From Nitrospirota bacterium (GTDB lineage: Bacteria; NPL-UPA2; JAADIA01): DNA of 64,000 nt. The stretch covers positions 6,407 to 70,406 of the forward strand of contig JAADIA010000079.1 of NCBI GenBank assembly GCA_013151555.1, written 5' to 3'. A program made the position numbers and the translations under genes. Below the pieces are notes generated by a model. It saw only the letters and a list, made by a program, of their open reading frames with translations. It ran no database searches and had not been told where the DNA came from. Positions within the stretch are counted from its first letter, which is position 1; each line of letters begins with the position of its first letter. Positions 9,063-18,522 of the stretch are shown piece by piece.

Positions 9063-9123
9063 GTTCCCGGCTGATAGCGGTTCGGACGAGTTCTGCTTAA
9101 AGGGATAATAAAGGAGAAGAAAA

Positions 9124-10704
9124 ATGATGGGGATCAATATCGACGTCAAAAGGAGTCTCGGTGAGGTACACCCGCATATTTATGGACAGTTTATCGAACA
9201 TATGGGGCGGGCGATATATGGTGGGGTGTATGATCCCGGTTCGGAGTTTGCCGATGAGCAAGGTTTTCGTTTAGATGTGCTGGAAAAGATCGAGGAACTC
9301 GATGTTCCGATATTGCGCTGGCCGGGGGGGAACTTTGTCTCAGGTTATCATTGGGTGGATGGCATCGGTTCCAAGGAGAAACGTCCCCAGAAAAGAGAAA
9401 TAGCCTGGGATACTATTGAGTCCAACCAATTTGGGACCCACGAGTTTATGGAGTTGATCCATCGCCTGGGTTCTGCCGATCCCTATATTTGTGTGAACCT
9501 TGGTTTAGGTACCCCGGAAGAGGCCGCTGCCTGGGTAGAGTACTGTAATTCCACCACGGATACTTACTGGGCTAAGTTGCGTCAGAAAAACGGAGCAGAT
9601 AAACCCTTTAAAGTGAAGTACTGGGGGCTGGGTAATGAAATCTACGGGAAATGGCAGTTGGGGCACAAAAATGCAGAGGACTATGCTAAGATAGCCTTTG
9701 AGGCAGCTAAGATGATGAGGTGTGTAGACCCGGATATCAAACTTGTTGCCTGTGGAGCCAATGATCCTGATTGGGACCGCACTGTATTGGAAACCCTCTG
9801 GTTCCATGGCACCTATCAGGAGGATATTCTTGATTATATTTCCATCCATCGCTACGATGGAAATGATTCTTATTATGGTCTCTTAGCCGCTCCCCAACTT
9901 ATGGATAGAGATTTGCATGCTTTGGAAGGGGTTATCATGTCCCTGCAGAAACAGTTTAATAGCCCGGAGAGGCCGGCTATTTCCTTTGATGAATGGAATG
10001 TATGGTACAGGAAAGACGGTAACCGTCTCAAAGCAAGTCAGGATTTCCGGGAAGGAGAAGATTTGTTGGATGAGTTTTTTAACCTTCGAGATTCTCTCTA
10101 TGTCGGTTGTGTATTGAACCTTTTCCAACGTCATGCGGATTGGGTCAAAATGGCTAATATGGCTCAACTGGTTAATGTGATTGCGCCTATCTTTTCTACC
10201 TCGAAAGGAAGTTATTATCAGACCATTTACTGGCCCCTGAAATTATATCGCAAGTTGCATCATAATATTTCCCTGGATGTCCGCTGTGAGGTGGAAAGTT
10301 ATAATGTTACTGATGTTCCTGAGATTGTTGATTCAGTAGCAGGAGTCCGTGGAGATAGACCGGAGTATGGAAAAGAACGCAATGTTCCTTATCTGGACGT
10401 TTCCGCTACCTGTAATGAAGACGGAAGTTTAGTAACGGTCAGTGTAGTTAACCGCCATCATGCTGAGGTTATTGAAGCCTTAATTGATTTAGGCAACTAT
10501 CAGCCGAAAGAAGGTAAAGCCTATACTATCAATGGGAGTGACCCTATGGCTTACTCTTTATCACCGGATGGCCGGAGCATCAATGATAATAAATATAACC
10601 CCGATGCCTGCAAAGTGACGGAAAGCTTACTTAAGCAAGTTAAGGCGAAAATGACGTATTCTTTTCCCGCTCATTCCATTACTTTGCTTGCCCTGAAAGC
10701 ATGA
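9124..10704 (+). CDS. GH51 alpha-L-arabinofuranosidase
   Basis: 526 aa, normal length for intracellular GH51. Releases terminal arabinofuranose from arabinan or arabinoxylan fragments. The catalytic acid/base Glu172 is in YWGLGNEIYGKWQLG and the nucleophile Glu290 is in ISFDEWNVWY. The N-terminal barrel entry is HIYGQFIEHMGRAIYGGVYD, and the C-terminal jelly-roll ends in SFPAHSITLLALKA. There is no signal peptide, so it acts in the cytoplasm on imported oligosaccharides. No transporter or other sugar gene is adjacent; neighbours are proC and a nucleoside phosphorylase. SD is AAAGGAGAAGAAA. Confidence 0.95.
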   Translation: MMGINIDVKRSLGEVHPHIYGQFIEHMGRAIYGGVYDPGSEFADEQGFRLDVLEKIEELDVPILRWPGGNFVSGYHWVDGIGSKEKRPQKREIAWDTIESNQFGTHEFMELIHRLGSADPYICVNLGLGTPEEAAAWVEYCNSTTDTYWAKLRQKNGADKPFKVKYWGLGNEIYGKWQLGHKNAEDYAKIAFEAAKMMRCVDPDIKLVACGANDPDWDRTVLETLWFHGTYQEDILDYISIHRYDGNDSYYGLLAAPQLMDRDLHALEGVIMSLQKQFNSPERPAISFDEWNVWYRKDGNRLKASQDFREGEDLLDEFFNLRDSLYVGCVLNLFQRHADWVKMANMAQLVNVIAPIFSTSKGSYYQTIYWPLKLYRKLHHNISLDVRCEVESYNVTDVPEIVDSVAGVRGDRPEYGKERNVPYLDVSATCNEDGSLVTVSVVNRHHAEVIEALIDLGNYQPKEGKAYTINGSDPMAYSLSPDGRSINDNKYNPDACKVTESLLKQVKAKMTYSFPAHSITLLALKA

Positions 10705-10752
10705 TTGGATGAAGGGGCGAAGTGAATCAGATGCGAAGGGAGGTATGAAACG

Positions 10753-11574
10753 GTGACGGCTCTAAGGGAAAGGGTAGACAAGGCTGCGGATTTTATTAAA
10801 TCGCGGACTAAGGTTAAGCCGGAGGTTGCAATAATTCTGGGTACGGGCCTGGGAGCTCTGGCCGATGAGATTAAGGATAAAGAGATTATTCCCTACCCTC
10901 AGATTCCGGCTTTTCCTACCTCTACCGTCATCGGCCATGCCGGACAGTTAGCGCTGGGAACTCTGGGGAGAAAATCAGTGGTAGCTATGCAGGGGAGGTT
11001 TCACCGTTATGAGGGCTATTCCCTTGAGGAAGTAGCTTTCCCGGTCCGGGTGATGAAAACTTTGGGAGCTAAGGCTCTTATTATCTCCAATGCCGCCGGG
11101 GGGATGAATCCACTTTTCAAGGCCGGAGATTTAATGATTATTAGTGATCATATAAACCTTATGGGCGATAATCCCCTTATTGGGGTTAATGATGAGAAGC
11201 TGGGCCCTCGATTCCCGGATATGTCTCAACCCTATGACCGCAAATTAATTGCTCTTGCCGAGGAAGTGGCCGGAGAAGAAAAGATAAAAGTTCAGAAGGG
11301 GGTTTATGTAGCAGTCAGCGGACCTAATTTAGAGACGGCTGCGGAATATCGGTTCCTCCGTTTTATTGGAGCCGATGCTGTGGGCATGTCCACGGTACCG
11401 GAGGTAATTGTAGCTGTCCAGTCGGGAATGAGAGTATTGGGGATATCATGTATAACCGATGAGTGTCTTCCCGATGCCCTGAAGCCTGCGGATATAAAAA
11501 CCATCTTTAAGATAGCGGCAAAAGCGGAACCGAAGCTGACCAAATTGATGAGTGAGGTTATTCAGAAATTGTAG
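10753..11574 (+). CDS. punA: purine nucleoside phosphorylase (trimeric, PNP/MTAP family)
   Basis: 273 aa. Phosphorolysis of inosine/guanosine to base plus ribose-1-phosphate in purine salvage. The N-terminus has VAIILGTGLGALADEI, then the phosphate-site loop GRFHRYEGYSLEEV, AKALIISNAAGGMNPLF, the family block GVYVAVSGPNLETAAEYRFLRFIGADAVGMSTVPEVIVA, and an Asn near the C-terminus replaced by the ITDECLP stretch. The start is GTG 10753; GGGAGG lies about 9 nt upstream and the nearby ATG 10745 is closed by a stop. The gene is 48 nt after GH51. Confidence 0.9.
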   Translation: MTALRERVDKAADFIKSRTKVKPEVAIILGTGLGALADEIKDKEIIPYPQIPAFPTSTVIGHAGQLALGTLGRKSVVAMQGRFHRYEGYSLEEVAFPVRVMKTLGAKALIISNAAGGMNPLFKAGDLMIISDHINLMGDNPLIGVNDEKLGPRFPDMSQPYDRKLIALAEEVAGEEKIKVQKGVYVAVSGPNLETAAEYRFLRFIGADAVGMSTVPEVIVAVQSGMRVLGISCITDECLPDALKPADIKTIFKIAAKAEPKLTKLMSEVIQKL

Positions 11575-11599
11575 AGGTAAGGTAAAAAAATACTATGAA

Positions 11600-11697
11600 A
11601 ACCACAGAGACACGGAAGAGCGGAAACACGGAAAAAAGAATTCAGAATGGGAAGAAGTAAAGAGTTGTAAATTAAATTTCCGTGTTTCCGTGGTTAA
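11600..11697. repeat. inverted repeat, CCACAGAGACACGGA family
   Basis: ACCACAGAGACACGGA near 11601 faces its near-complement TTCCGTGTTTCCGTGGTT ending near 11696, with AT-rich sequence between. It fills the gap between the PNP gene and ileS. A related half-copy (CCACAGAGGACGTAGAG) lies at 15433. Confidence 0.7.
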
Positions 11698-11735
11698 TTT
11701 TTGTAGTATCGTTGTAGAAGGGGAGAGAAATAAGA

Positions 11736-14546
11736 ATGGATTATCGAGAAACCCTTAATTTACCGAAGACGAAATTTCCTATGCGGGCGGATTTGGTTAA
11801 GAGAGAACCGGAAATCCTGAAGTCCTGGGAGGAAAACCGCGTCTATGAGGCTATCCGGGAAAAGTCCCGGGGGAAACCGAAATATATTTTGCACGATGGT
11901 CCTCCCTATGCCAATGGGAATGTGCATATCGGCACGGCCCTGAATAAAATCCTCAAAGATATTATTATCAAATATAAATCCATGCGGGGCTACGATAGTC
12001 CCTACCGGCCGGGCTGGGATTGTCATGGTTTACCTATTGAACATCAGGTGATGAAAGCGTTGAAAGAAGAGAAGAAAAATTTAAGCCAGCCGGAAATAAG
12101 GAAAAAGTGCCGTGCCTTTGCGGAGAAGTTCGTTGATATTCAGAGGAAACAGTTTAAGAGGTTAGGAGTGTTCGGTGCTTGGGACAAACCTTATCTCACT
12201 ATGAACCCGGAATATGAATCTGCTATCATTCAGGTTTTTGGCGAGTTAAGGAAGAAGGGTCTTATCTATAAGGCTCTTAAACCCGTTCACTGGTGTATCT
12301 GCTGTCAGACAGCTCTGGCGGAAGCCGAGGTGGAATATGCCGACCATAAGTCTCCCTCCGTCTATGTTAAATTTTTACTAACTCCGCAATCAACTAACAA
12401 GGTGGGCAATCTATGTGCGGGATGGGATCGCGATGACAAGATTAGTATCCTTATCTGGACGACTACTCCCTGGACCTTGCCGGCCAACCGGGCCACAGCT
12501 CTGCATCCGGATTATGAATATGCTCTGGTAAAGGTTGGAAAAGATGAGATGCTTATTATAGTCAAGGATTTAGTGGATACTGTGATGCAGAAAGTGGGTA
12601 TAGTAGACTATAAGATAGCTGGAACTGTGGAGGGAAGAAAGCTGGAGGGGATAAAGTATCTTCATCTGCTAAACAAGAATGAGTATCCGGTGATTTTGGG
12701 GGAAATGGTAGCCAGAGATGAAGGCACCGGCTGTGTGCATACAGCTCCCGGCCATGGAGAGGCGGACTATGGATTGGGACTAAAATATGATTTGGACATT
12801 TTCGCTCCAGTTGATGAGAAAGGCTGTTTCACTTCTGAAGCGGATGACCTGGCCGGGCAAAATGTTTTTCAATCCAATAAGACTATAATGGAGAGGTTAA
12901 AGAAAAAAGGTTATCTCCTTCATGAAGATACTATTGTCCATTCTTATCCTCATTGCTGGCGTTGTAAAGACCCGGTGATTTTCCGGGCTACCGAGCAGTG
13001 GTTTATCTCTGTTGACCATGATGGTCTTCGGGATAAGTCCTTGAAGGAGGTGGAAAGAGTTAACTGGATCCCCGACTGGGGAGAGACAAGGATGCGCAGC
13101 ATGTTAACTACTCGTCCCGATTGGTGTATCTCCCGCCAGCGGGTCTGGGGAGTCCCTCTTCCTATCTTCTATTGCCGGGAATGCAATCGGGCCTTGAGGG
13201 ATGAGAAAGCGATGAAGGCCGTGGAGAACCTCGTCCTTGAAGAGGGAAGCGATGCCTGGTTTCTGAAAAGTCCGGAGGAGATATTGCCCCCGAATATATG
13301 TTGCTCGTGTGGTAAGAGGAATTTCCGGAAGGAGACGGATATTCTCGATGTCTGGTTTGAATCGGGAGTGAGCCACCGGGCTGTCCTCAGGGGGAACGAG
13401 GGACTTTCCTATCCGGCCGACCTTTATCTGGAAGGGAGCGACCAGCACCGGGGTTGGTTTCAATCCTCCCTGCTCACTGCCGTGGGAGCGGAAGGAAAGG
13501 CTCCTTATAAAACGGTACTTACCCACGGTTTCATGGTTGATGGAGAAGGAAAGAAGATGTCCAAATCTCTGGGTAATCTTATCTCCTCGGAAGAGGCTGT
13601 AAAAAGGTTCGGAGCCGACATTATCCGGCTCTGGGTATCCTCGGAGGATTACCGGAACGATATCTCTTTCTCGGAAGAGATCCTCACTCGCATGATGGAA
13701 GCTTACCGGCGCATTCGCAATAGCTGCCGTTTCATCCTGGGAAATATTCAGGACTTTGACTATGGTAAAGATGAAGTAGAATATGATAACTTACCGGAGA
13801 TTGACAGGTGGGTTCTTTCTCGCCTGGTCAACTTAGTCTCAAGAGCAACCAAAGCTTACGATAGTTTTGCTTTTCATCGCCTCTACCACGACCTCCATAA
13901 CTTCTGTGCATTAGATCTCAGTGCTTTCTATTTCGATATCCTCAAGGATAGGCTATATACCTTTGCTGCGGATTCCCGGGAACGCCGGTCAGCTCAGACG
14001 GTGCTTCATAAGATTCTGACAACTTTGGTCCGGCTGATGGCGCCCCTTCTTCCTTTTACCGCTGAAGAAGTTTGGGGGCATCTTACCCAGAAAGATGAGA
14101 GTGTGGACAGCATCCATTTATCCTCCTGGCCGAATCTTCCGGATTCTTATCTCGATGAAGAACTGGAAAGGAAATGGGAGCGGTTGTTCCGCGTTAGAGA
14201 AGAAGTATATCGGGCTTTGGAAAAAGCTCGGAACGAGAAAATAATTGGCAAGTCTTTAGAAGCAGAAGTAACCATTTTTTCCACTTCCTCAGAAATATTC
14301 CTTTTCTTAAAGGAATATCAGCCGGAGTTAGCTACCGTCTTTATCGTCTCCCGGGTAGAATTAAGAGAAGCAAAAGAACTGCCGGAAGGAATCTCCCCGG
14401 GTGAAGAAATGAAGGAATTAAGTGTGGCGATAAAGAAAGCTCCGGGAAATAAATGCCGGCGATGTTGGGTTTACAGCGAGGCCGTGGGAAATAGTGAAGA
14501 GCATCCTGATCTTTGCTCTCGTTGTATAAAGGTGGTGCATGATTGA
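11736..14546 (+). CDS. ileS: isoleucyl-tRNA synthetase
   Basis: 936 aa, normal bacterial type-1 length. Charges tRNA-Ile. The HIGH motif is in [16 protein letters not shown] (about residue 55-65) and the KMSKS motif in [10 protein letters not shown] (about residue 605). The editing (CP1) domain lies between them with [16 protein letters not shown] and [12 protein letters not shown]. The anticodon-binding domain is followed by a C-terminal zinc finger with paired cysteines (CRRCW near 907 and CSRC near 928), as in E. coli IleRS. ATG 11736 follows a GGGGAGAG site. The next genes are dksA/traR and lspA, the common ileS-lspA association. Confidence 0.98.
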   Translation: MDYRETLNLPKTKFPMRADLVKREPEILKSWEENRVYEAIREKSRGKPKYILHDGPPYANGNVHIGTALNKILKDIIIKYKSMRGYDSPYRPGWDCHGLPIEHQVMKALKEEKKNLSQPEIRKKCRAFAEKFVDIQRKQFKRLGVFGAWDKPYLTMNPEYESAIIQVFGELRKKGLIYKALKPVHWCICCQTALAEAEVEYADHKSPSVYVKFLLTPQSTNKVGNLCAGWDRDDKISILIWTTTPWTLPANRATALHPDYEYALVKVGKDEMLIIVKDLVDTVMQKVGIVDYKIAGTVEGRKLEGIKYLHLLNKNEYPVILGEMVARDEGTGCVHTAPGHGEADYGLGLKYDLDIFAPVDEKGCFTSEADDLAGQNVFQSNKTIMERLKKKGYLLHEDTIVHSYPHCWRCKDPVIFRATEQWFISVDHDGLRDKSLKEVERVNWIPDWGETRMRSMLTTRPDWCISRQRVWGVPLPIFYCRECNRALRDEKAMKAVENLVLEEGSDAWFLKSPEEILPPNICCSCGKRNFRKETDILDVWFESGVSHRAVLRGNEGLSYPADLYLEGSDQHRGWFQSSLLTAVGAEGKAPYKTVLTHGFMVDGEGKKMSKSLGNLISSEEAVKRFGADIIRLWVSSEDYRNDISFSEEILTRMMEAYRRIRNSCRFILGNIQDFDYGKDEVEYDNLPEIDRWVLSRLVNLVSRATKAYDSFAFHRLYHDLHNFCALDLSAFYFDILKDRLYTFAADSRERRSAQTVLHKILTTLVRLMAPLLPFTAEEVWGHLTQKDESVDSIHLSSWPNLPDSYLDEELERKWERLFRVREEVYRALEKARNEKIIGKSLEAEVTIFSTSSEIFLFLKEYQPELATVFIVSRVELREAKELPEGISPGEEMKELSVAIKKAPGNKCRRCWVYSEAVGNSEEHPDLCSRCIKVVHD

Positions 14547-14600
14547 TAATCCATGTCGGGTCAACAGGATCTTTTAACTGTTGAGATAGGGGGGAAGCGG

Positions 14601-14972
14601 ATGAAAAATAAGGAACAAGAAGAGTTCAAACGGCTTCTGGAGAAGGAGAAAGAGACCCTCCTTTCTCAGATTGAACATTTAGAAAACAACAGTTTGAATA
14701 AGTCGCAGCGGGAATTGTCCGGGGACCTTTCCGGTTATTCCTTCCATCTGGCCGATATGGGGACGGACAACTTCGACCGGGAGTTGGCTCTCAATCTGGT
14801 TAGCTCCGAGCAGAAATTGCTTTACGAGGTAAACGAAGCTTTACGCCGGCTGGAGAAAGGGAGTTTTGGTTGTTGTGAACAATGTGGAAAGTCAATTGGC
14901 CGGAAACGCCTTCAGGCTATTCCCTACGCTAGATTATGCATCAAGTGTGGGGAAAGGAAAGAGAAAGGCTAA
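14601..14972 (+). CDS. TraR/DksA-family zinc finger protein
   Basis: 123 aa. N-terminal coiled-coil (KEQEEFKRLLEKEKETLLSQIEHLE) and C-terminal four-cysteine finger CCEQCGKSIGRKRLQAIPYARLCIKC. The family binds in the RNA polymerase secondary channel; DksA works with ppGpp. The middle has the DNFDRELALNL block of YteA/DksA-like proteins. The invariant coiled-coil-tip aspartates of DksA are not obvious, so a TraR/YteA-type role is equally likely. I chose ATG 14601, behind GGGGGGAAGCGG, rather than ATG 14553, which lacks a ribosome site. Confidence 0.85.
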   Translation: MKNKEQEEFKRLLEKEKETLLSQIEHLENNSLNKSQRELSGDLSGYSFHLADMGTDNFDRELALNLVSSEQKLLYEVNEALRRLEKGSFGCCEQCGKSIGRKRLQAIPYARLCIKCGERKEKG

Positions 14973-14975
14973 CTG

Positions 14976-15431
14976 ATGGCCATAGTCCTGACCGTAAGCA
15001 GCCTGCTCTTGCTTATGGACCAGCTTTCTAAATACTATATTGAAAAGTGGCTCTCCCCCGGAGAATCGGTTCCCATCATTAAAAACCTGTTTCAACTCAC
15101 CCTCATTCACAATTCCGGAGGAGCCTTCGGTTTATTTCGCCGTTCAGGTTCTTTTCTCTTTATCATCGTTTCGGTTCTGGTTTTAACTTTAATTCTCCTT
15201 TTTTGGAAAAAGTTTCTTCTGGGAGAGGGTCTGGGAGGAAAGTTAAGCCTTAGCCTTATTATAGGAGGGGCATCGGGAAATCTTGTTGACCGGTTGAGGT
15301 TCGGGCATGTAATTGATTTTTTAGATTTTAGCCTCCGTGGCCATCACTGGCCGGCCTTCAATTTCTCCGATATGGGTATCTCCATCGGGGTAATAATTCT
15401 CTGTTATAAGATGCTGAAGAAGACCTCCTAA
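14976..15431 (+). CDS. lspA: lipoprotein signal peptidase II
   Basis: 151 aa, four membrane segments. Cleaves prolipoprotein signal peptides at the inner membrane. LLLMDQLSKYYIEKWL holds the first conserved Asp. NSGGAFGLF, GGASGNLVDRLRFGHVIDFLDF and the catalytic Asp in FNFSDMGISIGV are the standard LspA boxes, with both active-site aspartates present. ATG 14976 lies 3 nt after the traR-like stop, so translation is probably coupled. Its presence implies lipoproteins and fits an envelope with two membranes. Confidence 0.96.
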   Translation: MAIVLTVSSLLLLMDQLSKYYIEKWLSPGESVPIIKNLFQLTLIHNSGGAFGLFRRSGSFLFIIVSVLVLTLILLFWKKFLLGEGLGGKLSLSLIIGGASGNLVDRLRFGHVIDFLDFSLRGHHWPAFNFSDMGISIGVIILCYKMLKKTS

Positions 15432-15465
15432 CCACAGAGGACGTAGAGAAACAAGACCTGAAACT

Positions 15466-15583
15466 ATTCTGACAGGATTTACAGGATGAAAACTCGATTG
15501 AGTCGACTCTGTTGACAGGATTAAAATTTAAGTATAGAAAAAACAAAAAATCTTGTTAATCCTGTTCATCCCGTCAAAAATTT
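15466..15583. repeat. GACAGGAT inverted repeat cluster in the lspA-rluD gap
   Basis: The gap 15432-15710 (279 nt) starts with a CCACAGAGG half-repeat. It then has TGACAGGATTTACAGGATGA (15470), TTGACAGGATTAAAATTT (15514) and the complement AATCCTGTTCATCCCGTCAA (15556-15577). The remainder to 15710 is AT-rich with no promoter or RNA that I recognise. Confidence 0.75.
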
Positions 15584-15710
15584 TGTAGGATTTTCTTCGC
15601 ATCTTCATTCTTTTATATCTTCATGATTATCAGTTATCTTAAACTTCTGTGTTCATCATCAGTGTCTGATTAGTTTTTCCTTTCTCTGTAGTTGCCAAGG
15701 TGTTCTAATC

Positions 15711-16661
15711 ATGGAAAAACAGCAAAGATTTATGGTTGAGGATGAAGAAGATGGTCTGCGGCTGGATAAGTTTTTAGCCGGTAGGCACCTTCCTCTCTCT
15801 CGTTCCCGCATTCAAAATTTGATTAGAACCGGGAAAGTTTCCGTAAACAGTTCTTCTTCAAGATGCAGTCATCGGGTAGTTGCCGGGGCTGAAATAACCA
15901 TTCTTATTCCTGACCTCAAACCAAGGGAAATCCTTCCCGAGGACATTCCTCTCCATATTCTCTATGAGGATAACGAGCTTTTAGTGATTAACAAACCGGC
16001 AGGGATGGTAGTGCATCCGGCGGCGGGACATTACTCGGGAACTTTAGTCAATGCTCTTCTCTTTTATTCTCCTCGTCTTTCTACTATCAATAGTTCCCTG
16101 AGGCCGGGAATTGTTCACCGGTTGGACAAAGATACTTCGGGCATATTGGTGGTGGCTAAAACCGACGAGGCTCATCTCCATTTAGGCCGGGAAATAAAAG
16201 AACATAAATTTTCCCGAAAATACTTGGCTTTAGTTCGAGGAGATATGGAACTGGAAGAAGGGACCATTGAAGTTCCCCTGGGACGTCATGTTCTGGAGCG
16301 AAAGAAGATTGCTGTCCGTCATCAGGGAGGGAAGAAGGCGACAACTCATTATCGGGTTTTGGAAAGGTTTGGATTGGCCACTTTACTGGAAGTAACTTTA
16401 ACTACCGGGAGAACTCATCAAATCAGGGTTCATCTTGCCCATCTTGGGCACCCGGTGATCGGAGATAAGACCTATGGACGAAAATCTTCTCTTTTCAACC
16501 TTCCCTTTGCCTATCTCATAAACCGTCAAGCTTTACATGCTTATACCCTGGGATTCGTTCATCCTTCCAAGAAGGAATATATGGAATTTACTGTTTCTCT
16601 TCCTGAGGACATGAAGAAACTGTTGCAGGAATTAAGAAAGCAGTTCAAAAAAGATGTTTGA
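15711..16661 (+). CDS. rluD: 23S rRNA pseudouridine synthase, RluD/RluC family
   Basis: 316 aa. An S4-type RNA-binding domain (LRLDKFLAGRHLPLSRSRIQNLI, residues ~17-40) precedes the catalytic domain. The catalytic Asp is in VHRLDKDTSGILVVAKT. INKPAGMVVHPAAGH, ALVRGDMELEEGTIEVPLG and TGRTHQIRVHLAHLGHPVIGDKTYG are the RluA-superfamily blocks. RluD is the best match by position and because rluD commonly follows lspA. It makes pseudouridines in helix 69 of 23S rRNA. The start ATG 15711 has no clear SD. Confidence 0.93.
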   Translation: MEKQQRFMVEDEEDGLRLDKFLAGRHLPLSRSRIQNLIRTGKVSVNSSSSRCSHRVVAGAEITILIPDLKPREILPEDIPLHILYEDNELLVINKPAGMVVHPAAGHYSGTLVNALLFYSPRLSTINSSLRPGIVHRLDKDTSGILVVAKTDEAHLHLGREIKEHKFSRKYLALVRGDMELEEGTIEVPLGRHVLERKKIAVRHQGGKKATTHYRVLERFGLATLLEVTLTTGRTHQIRVHLAHLGHPVIGDKTYGRKSSLFNLPFAYLINRQALHAYTLGFVHPSKKEYMEFTVSLPEDMKKLLQELRKQFKKDV

Positions 16662-16709
16662 AGTTTTTTCTTATGCCAATACGGAAGTCCCGAAAAGTCC
16701 CAAAAAAGT

Positions 16710-16738
16710 TTGACATTATCTTAAGAATGTGTTAGAAT
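16710..16738 (+). promoter_or_regulatory. sigma-70 promoter of the pyrimidine operon
   Basis: TTGACA (16710-16715), 17-nt spacer, TAGAAT (16733-16738). This is the strongest promoter-like sequence on the + strand before the operon and predicts a start near 16745. Confidence 0.82.
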
Positions 16739-16744
16739 AAACTA

Positions 16745-16979
16745 AAATTAGAATCCTTTTAAGCCAGCTCAGTGAAGCGGTAAAGGGAGGACAGTGAAGC
16801 CATTAAAGAGAGAAGAAAAAGCCTTTTCTCCTACTATTGTGGTAAGGCTTGAGAACCGGACAGTAGGGTGGGAAGGCTATTTTTATACCCTGAATTTCAT
16901 CTTAAAATTTTCCATCTTCGCTTACAGTTAAAGCAATTCCGAACGATGTAAGGGTTGGGAAGGAGAGGAGGAATGGGTA
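16745..16979 (+). promoter_or_regulatory. structured 5' leader of the pyr operon (unrecognised class)
   Basis: A 235-nt untranslated leader. AAGCCTT (about 16820) pairs perfectly with AAGGCTT (about 16844). The loop between them carries CCTACT, which can pair with AGTAGG at about 16862 to form a pseudoknot. The AGGGT that overlaps that AGTAGG can instead pair with ACCCT about 20 nt downstream, so two exclusive folds exist. A direct repeat CAGTGAAGC lies further upstream. I do not see the PyrR-binding loop consensus known from Bacillus. The end holds a GGAGAGGAGG ribosome site. It probably regulates the operon, by inference from position and structure. Confidence 0.5.
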
Positions 16980-17531
16980 GTGTCAAAAGTTAAAGAAAAA
17001 GCTAAGATAATGCAGGGTAAAGAGATAGAGAAAGCTTTGTCCCGCCTTGCTCATGAGATATTAGAAAAAATTCCGGATGTGGGAAGATTGGCTATCATTG
17101 GGATCAGAAACCGGGGAGCTTATTTAGCCGAGAGAATAGCGGAGAAGATAGAGGAAATAGCCAGGATAAAGGTTCCTCTTGGGGTTATCGATATTACCCT
17201 CTATCGGGATGACCTATCGGCCATTGGTCCCCAGCCGGTTGTCCGCTCGACGGAAATTCCTTTTGATATAACAGGGAAGATGATTATCCTGGTGGATGAT
17301 GTCCTTTATACCGGGAGGACGGTTCGGGCGGCTCTTGATGAGCTGACGGACTTTGGGCGTTCCGGGATCATCCAGCTGGCGGTCCTTGTTGACCGGGGTC
17401 ACCGGGAATTGCCCATCCGGGCCGATTATGTAGGAAAGAATATTCCTACATCTCAAGAGGAAATGGTCGAAGTGAGATTGAAGGAAGTTGATGGACGGGA
17501 AGAGGTGATTGTTGTAAGTAAGGGGTTGTAA
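16980..17531 (+). CDS. pyrR: PyrR bifunctional regulator / uracil phosphoribosyltransferase
   Basis: 183 aa, typical length. PyrR binds pyr mRNA when UMP is high and also has UPRT activity. The PRPP-binding motif is IILVDDVLYTGRTVRAALD. The N-terminal LAIIGIRNRGAYLAERIAEKI and the RNA-contact region with VVRSTEIPFDITGKM are standard, as is the tail VLVDRGHRELPIRADYVGKNIPT. It is the first gene of pyrR-B-C-K-D-F-E. The start is GTG 16980, about 10 nt after GGAGG. Its target could be the leader just upstream. Confidence 0.96.
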   Translation: MSKVKEKAKIMQGKEIEKALSRLAHEILEKIPDVGRLAIIGIRNRGAYLAERIAEKIEEIARIKVPLGVIDITLYRDDLSAIGPQPVVRSTEIPFDITGKMIILVDDVLYTGRTVRAALDELTDFGRSGIIQLAVLVDRGHRELPIRADYVGKNIPTSQEEMVEVRLKEVDGREEVIVVSKGL

Positions 17532-17586
17532 GGGGTTGCTCAAAATATAAGATTATTTTAAGGCAACCATTAGGGGAGAGTAAAAT

Positions 17587-18522
17587 ATGAAATGGAAGAG
17601 AAAAGATCTTTTAGGGTTAGAAGAGCTTTCCGCTCAGGAGATTGAGTTTATCCTGGACACGGCTGAGTCGTTCAAGGAAGTATCTTTGCGGCCCATCAAG
17701 AAGGTTCCTGCCTTAAGAGGTAAGACCATCGTTAATCTTTTCTTCGAACCGAGTACACGCACGAGAACCTCGTTTGAATTAGCGGCCAAGAGACTCTCTG
17801 CCGATATGGTTAATATCTCTGCCTCTACCAGCAGTGTGGTCAAAGGGGAGACTCTTAAAGATACAGCTAAGAATATCGAGGCTATGAAAGTAGATGTTAT
17901 CATCATGCGTCATTCTCTGCCTGGTGCTCCTTACTTTTTAGCTAAAATAATCGGTCCTTCCCTTATTAACGCCGGAGATGGAGCGCACGAACATCCTACT
18001 CAGGGTTTGTTAGACCTCTTCACGATGAGAGAAAATAAAGGCCGGATAAAAGGGCTCAAGGTAGTCATTATCGGCGATATCGCTCATAGCCGGGTAGCCC
18101 GTTCCAATATCTGGGGATTGCTCAAGCTGGGAGCGGAAGTGGCGGTGGCCGGTCCTGCGACTCTCATTCCTCCCCAGATAGAAAGGATGGGGGTTAAGGT
18201 CTATTACCGGGTGGAGGAGGCGGTGAGGAAAGCGGATGTTATCAATGTTTTGAGAATTCAGCTTGAGCGTCAGAAGACGGGACTTTTCCCTTCTCTCCGG
18301 GAATACCGGCAGATCTTCGGCGTCAATCGGGAGAGGCTTAAAGACGCCCGTCCCGACCTTCTTATCATGCATCCGGGCCCGATAAACCGGGGGGTAGAGA
18401 TAGACCCGGATGTGGCCGATGGGCCTCACTCGGTGATCCTGGATCAGGTAACTAACGGATTGGCCGTGCGGATGGCCGTCCTTTATTTATTAGCGGGAGG
18501 AAAAAGTGAAGCTATTGATTAA
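17587..18522 (+). CDS. pyrB: aspartate carbamoyltransferase, catalytic chain
   Basis: 311 aa. Makes carbamoyl-aspartate. The carbamoyl-phosphate site is [46 protein letters not shown] follows, then [20 protein letters not shown] and the aspartate-domain blocks [16 protein letters not shown] and [19 protein letters not shown]. No regulatory chain (pyrI) is present, so it should be a simple trimer or a complex with PyrC. It overlaps pyrC by 17 nt. SD is AGGGGAGAG before ATG 17587. Confidence 0.98.
   Translation: MKWKRKDLLGLEELSAQEIEFILDTAESFKEVSLRPIKKVPALRGKTIVNLFFEPSTRTRTSFELAAKRLSADMVNISASTSSVVKGETLKDTAKNIEAMKVDVIIMRHSLPGAPYFLAKIIGPSLINAGDGAHEHPTQGLLDLFTMRENKGRIKGLKVVIIGDIAHSRVARSNIWGLLKLGAEVAVAGPATLIPPQIERMGVKVYYRVEEAVRKADVINVLRIQLERQKTGLFPSLREYRQIFGVNRERLKDARPDLLIMHPGPINRGVEIDPDVADGPHSVILDQVTNGLAVRMAVLYLLAGGKSEAID

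Noticed and set aside
11552-11758. 68-aa open frame between the PNP gene and ileS
   Set aside because: It translates the CCACAGAGACACGGA inverted repeat and overlaps both neighbours; no ribosome site or family match.
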